Positions 6,353-8,288 of a stretch of DNA of 8,288 bases are shown here, in pieces (positions within the stretch are counted from its first letter, which is position 1; each line of letters begins with the position of its first letter). The notes under the pieces were generated by a model. It saw only the letters and a list, made by a program, of their open reading frames with translations. It was not told the origin of the DNA and did not search any database. Source of the stretch: JACDBD01 sp050743385 (GTDB lineage Bacteria; Actinomycetota; Acidimicrobiia; IMCC26256; JACDBD01). The position numbers were made by a program, and so were the translations under genes. The stretch covers positions 1 to 8,288 of the forward strand of contig JBOGFJ010000288.1 of the NCBI GenBank assembly GCA_050743385.1. Direction: 5' to 3'.

Positions 6353-6358
6353 AGGGGA
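6353..6358 (+). promoter_or_regulatory. Ribosome binding site of the bldD-like gene (AGGGGA)
   Basis: AGGGGA lies nine bases before ATG 6368 and decides this start over the upstream in-frame TTG at 6326, which lies within the promoter itself. Confidence 0.65.
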
Positions 6359-6367
6359 CCCACCACG

Positions 6368-6871
6368 ATGAGCGAGAACGGGCGTCACGTCGGCGAGCGG
6401 TTGCGCTCCATCCGACGTCAGAAGGGGCTGTCGCTTCACGACGTCGAGGCCCGCTCGGGGCACGAGTTCAAGGCTTCGGTCTTGGGTGCCTATGAGCGGG
6501 GCGAGCGGGCCATCTCCGTTCCTCGCCTCATGCGCTTGGCGGAGATCTACACCGTTCCCGCCGACCAGCTGCTCCCGCGCGAGACCGACTTCGACATCGA
6601 CCTCACCGATCGGGAGGCGGGCTCGTTCGACGAGGGGTTCACCATCGACCTCGAGCGACTGAACGCCCTCGACGACGCCGACGCCGCCGTGCTGTCGCGG
6701 TACGCCGCCACCATCCAGCTCCAACGCCAAGACTTCAACGGTCGGATCCTGACGATTCGCCGCGACGACCTGCGAGTGGTGGCGGCGGTGCTGGGGCGGA
6801 GCCCCGACGACCTCCGCCTGCGGCTCGAGCAACTCGGCTTGCGAGCCACGGGCAGCGCCGCCGGCGTGTAG
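6368..6871 (+). CDS. bldD: BldD-like helix-turn-helix regulator with intact c-di-GMP binding signature
   Basis: BldD is the cyclic-di-GMP-responsive master repressor of development in Streptomyces: a tetramer of c-di-GMP joins two protein C-domains into a DNA-binding dimer. This 167-residue product (the same length as I recall for Streptomyces BldD) has an N-terminal XRE-type helix-turn-helix at about 9-70, including GLSLHDVEARSG and YERGERAISVPRLMRLAEIY, an acidic linker at about 72-92, and a C-terminal domain with RYAATIQLQRQDFNG followed by LTIRRDDLR. The c-di-GMP motif RxD-X8-RxxD is present exactly as R120-Q-D122 then R131-R-D-D134. The start is ATG 6368 after AGGGGA; the gene has its own promoter and so is separate from rsmE. 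It lies between rsmE and phoH, not beside nusB/pyrR as in Streptomyces. Whether it controls development here is unknown; homology is strong, function inferred. Confidence 0.88.
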   Translation: MSENGRHVGERLRSIRRQKGLSLHDVEARSGHEFKASVLGAYERGERAISVPRLMRLAEIYTVPADQLLPRETDFDIDLTDREAGSFDEGFTIDLERLNALDDADAAVLSRYAATIQLQRQDFNGRILTIRRDDLRVVAAVLGRSPDDLRLRLEQLGLRATGSAAGV

Positions 6872-6922
6872 GGCGCCGAGCGGCGTCGCCCCGGCCTCGG
6901 CCTCACCGGGCCGGCTCGGGGC

Positions 6923-6928
6923 TACCAT
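6923..6928 (+). promoter_or_regulatory. Possible -10 element (TACCAT) of phoH-ybeY
   Basis: GGCTACCAT lies nine bases before the TTG start of phoH, so a transcript would begin within about three bases of the start codon. No convincing -35 is present in the GC-rich upstream bases. A GGAG at 6930-6933, four bases before TTG, would serve only if transcription began further upstream. Confidence 0.4.
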
Positions 6929-6937
6929 CGGAGCGAC

Positions 6938-7900
6938 TTGTCCTCGCCCTCGCCGTCCACGCCGACCCAGGTCAAGATCCTCGTCCCGGGCAACCACCTC
7001 ATGGTCGGCCTGCTCGGCCAGCGCGACGAGTTCCTGCGCCTCGTCGAGGCCGCCTTCCCCGTCTCGATCCACGTGCGCGGCAACGAGATCACGGTCACCG
7101 GCGACGGGCTCGAGGCCGAGCGGGTCGGGCGGCTCTTCGAGGAGATGGTGATGCTCGTCGAGGAGGGGCACGGCCTCGACCGTGAGGGCGTGGGGCGAAG
7201 CATCGAGATGCTCAAGGCCGACCAGCGACCGACCGACGTGCTCACGACCGAGGTGCTGCGCGGGCGCAAGACCGTGCGACCCAAGACCGCGGGCCAGAAG
7301 CGCTACGTCGACGCCGTGCGTGAGCACACCGTGACCTTCGCCATCGGGCCGGCCGGCACCGGGAAGAGCTATCTCGCGGTTGCGCTCGCCGTGCAGGCGC
7401 TCCAGGGCAAGGAGATCAACCGCATCATCCTCACCCGCCCCGCGGTCGAGGCGGGGGAGAGGCTCGGCTTCCTGCCGGGCGACGTGCTCGCCAAGGTCGA
7501 CCCGTACCTGCGTCCCCTCTACGACGCCCTCTACGACATGCTCGACCCCGATGCAGTGAGCAGGCTCATGGAGCGGGGCACGATCGAGGTCGCGCCCCTG
7601 GCGTTCATGCGCGGTCGCACCCTGAACGACTCGTTCATCATCCTCGACGAGGCGCAGAACACCACCCCCGAGCAGATGAAGATGTTCCTCACCCGGCTCG
7701 GGTTCGGCTCGAAGGTCGTCGTCACCGGCGACGTGACGCAGATCGACCTGCCCGAAGGTCGAGGCCGGTCGGGTCTGCTCGCGGTCCGCGACGTCCTCAC
7801 TGACATCACCGGTCTCGCGTTCGTCGAGCTCGGCTCTCGTGACGTGGTGCGCCACCGGATCGTGCAGGACATCGTCGACGCCTACGAGCGAAACGAATGA
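6938..7900 (+). CDS. phoH: PhoH-family ATPase (PhoH-like protein)
   Basis: PhoH proteins are cytoplasmic P-loop ATPases related to the helicase superfamily and linked to RNA metabolism; the exact reaction is not settled. The 320-residue product has a small KH-like N-terminal segment (about 10-60, with SIHVRGNEITVTGDG), Walker A GPAGTGKS (137-144), Walker B FIILDEAQN (233-241), then VVTGDVTQIDLPEG and a C-terminal helix. It is about the normal length for the chromosomal PhoH (YbeZ) group. TTG 6938 is the only plausible start: there is no ATG or GTG in frame until 7001, which is inside the conserved domain. The stop overlaps the ybeY start by four bases (ATGA), and PhoH and YbeY are known neighbours and functional partners in rRNA maturation. 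Confidence 0.94.
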   Translation: MSSPSPSTPTQVKILVPGNHLMVGLLGQRDEFLRLVEAAFPVSIHVRGNEITVTGDGLEAERVGRLFEEMVMLVEEGHGLDREGVGRSIEMLKADQRPTDVLTTEVLRGRKTVRPKTAGQKRYVDAVREHTVTFAIGPAGTGKSYLAVALAVQALQGKEINRIILTRPAVEAGERLGFLPGDVLAKVDPYLRPLYDALYDMLDPDAVSRLMERGTIEVAPLAFMRGRTLNDSFIILDEAQNTTPEQMKMFLTRLGFGSKVVVTGDVTQIDLPEGRGRSGLLAVRDVLTDITGLAFVELGSRDVVRHRIVQDIVDAYERNE

Positions 7901-8288
7901 CCGTGCTGCAGGAGTCCGCCGTCTTCGGCGCCGACGAGCAGGCGGAGGTGCCGATCGAGCTCTTGCACTGGGTGCGTCTGGCGCGCTTCGTGCTCAGCGA
8001 GGAGCGTGTGCCCGAGGAGGCCGAGCTGTCGGTGATCTTCGTCGACGAGCAGGCGATCACCGACCTGAACGAACGCTTCCTCGGAAGCACCGGCGCCACC
8101 GACGTGCTCGCCTTCCCGATGGACGACGACGTGGTCCTCGGGGGCCGCCAGCCCGACCAGGGCGGGCGCGGTCCGGGCTCGCCCTCCGAGCCTGCCGATC
8201 CGCCGATCGTGCTCGGCGACGTCGTGGTGTGCCCGCGGGTGGCGGAGCGCCAGGCGGCGGAGCGGGGACACGCGCTGCACGACGAGCT
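7897..8288 (+). CDS. ybeY: YbeY endoribonuclease, 5' part; 3' end outside window
   Basis: YbeY is a single-strand, metal-dependent endoribonuclease for 16S rRNA 3'-end maturation and ribosome quality control in the cytoplasm. About 130 residues are visible from ATG 7897, which overlaps the phoH stop in ATGA. The conserved core ELSVIFVDEQAITDLNERFL, then GATDVLAFPMD and IVLGDVVVCPRVAERQAAE, fits the family. The zinc-binding HGxLHLxGxDH motif would lie just beyond the window end and cannot be checked. Between FPMD and LGDV there is a Gly/Pro/Ser-rich stretch of about 25 residues (bases about 8125-8210), perhaps a little longer than in most relatives. No separate ribosome binding site is seen, consistent with coupling to phoH. 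Confidence 0.93.
   Translation, partial: MTVLQESAVFGADEQAEVPIELLHWVRLARFVLSEERVPEEAELSVIFVDEQAITDLNERFLGSTGATDVLAFPMDDDVVLGGRQPDQGGRGPGSPSEPADPPIVLGDVVVCPRVAERQAAERGHALHDE

Noticed and set aside
6336..6357. RNA hairpin CCCCTG/CAGGGG hiding the ribosome binding site
   Set aside because: The left arm lies upstream of the predicted transcription start, so it would not be in the message; kept only as a DNA inverted repeat.
6326..6367. Earlier TTG start for the bldD-like gene
   Set aside because: The codon overlaps the -10 region of a good promoter, and AGGGGA points to ATG 6368, which gives a family-typical N-terminus.
6872..6937. Terminator between the bldD-like gene and phoH
   Set aside because: Only a weak stem (GGCG/CGCC with mismatches, 6872-6890) and no U-tail; GC-rich sequence makes such pairings likely by chance.
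6251..7855. Long - strand open frame opposite the bldD-like gene and phoH
   Set aside because: Shadow frame; it crosses two intergenic regions and has no domain I recognise.

Overview
The window is GC-rich bacterial chromosome with long, tightly packed genes. Gene content and order (lepA - [acyl-CoA dehydrogenase] - hemW - hrcA - dnaJ - rsmE - [bldD-like] - phoH - ybeY) match the conserved translation/heat-shock housekeeping cluster of Actinomycetota. The BldD-type regulator and the actinobacterial-style acyl-CoA dehydrogenase point to the same phylum. A deep-branching class such as Acidimicrobiia is my guess, not something the sequence proves.

Layout. Positions 1-836 hold the 3' part of lepA (elongation factor 4) on the + strand. 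A strong bidirectional hairpin terminator (871-899) separates it from a convergent acyl-CoA dehydrogenase gene (924-2057, - strand). That gene is divergent from hemW (2079-3230, +), with only 21 bp between the start codons. The last 27 bases of hemW, including its TAA stop, form a CIRCE operator, the binding site of HrcA. A 130-base, hairpin-rich leader then precedes hrcA (3361-4359), dnaJ (overlapping by 4 bases) and rsmE (6 bases later). This is a heat-shock repressor/chaperone/16S rRNA methyltransferase operon that is probably autoregulated by HrcA. After a small hairpin, a gene with its own good promoter encodes a 167-residue BldD-like regulator that keeps the full cyclic-di-GMP binding signature. 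phoH and ybeY (cut by the window end) follow as a 4-base-overlap pair.

How the parts work together. LepA, RsmE, PhoH and YbeY act on ribosomes and RNA. HrcA and DnaJ belong to proteostasis, and HemW to heme trafficking. The BldD-like protein is the one signalling regulator and the least expected member. The two observations most worth following are the CIRCE element written into the hemW coding end, where the left-arm deviations from consensus are exactly synonymous codon changes, and the BldD-like protein with an intact c-di-GMP motif, beside rsmE/phoH, with a possible self-binding site over its promoter. A shared TACNNT -10-like element, often as GGTACNNT, precedes several genes, in two cases so close to the start codon that leaderless or nearly leaderless transcripts are likely.

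No tRNA, rRNA, CRISPR array, insertion sequence or other mobile element was seen. No gene-free stretch exceeds 140 bases.
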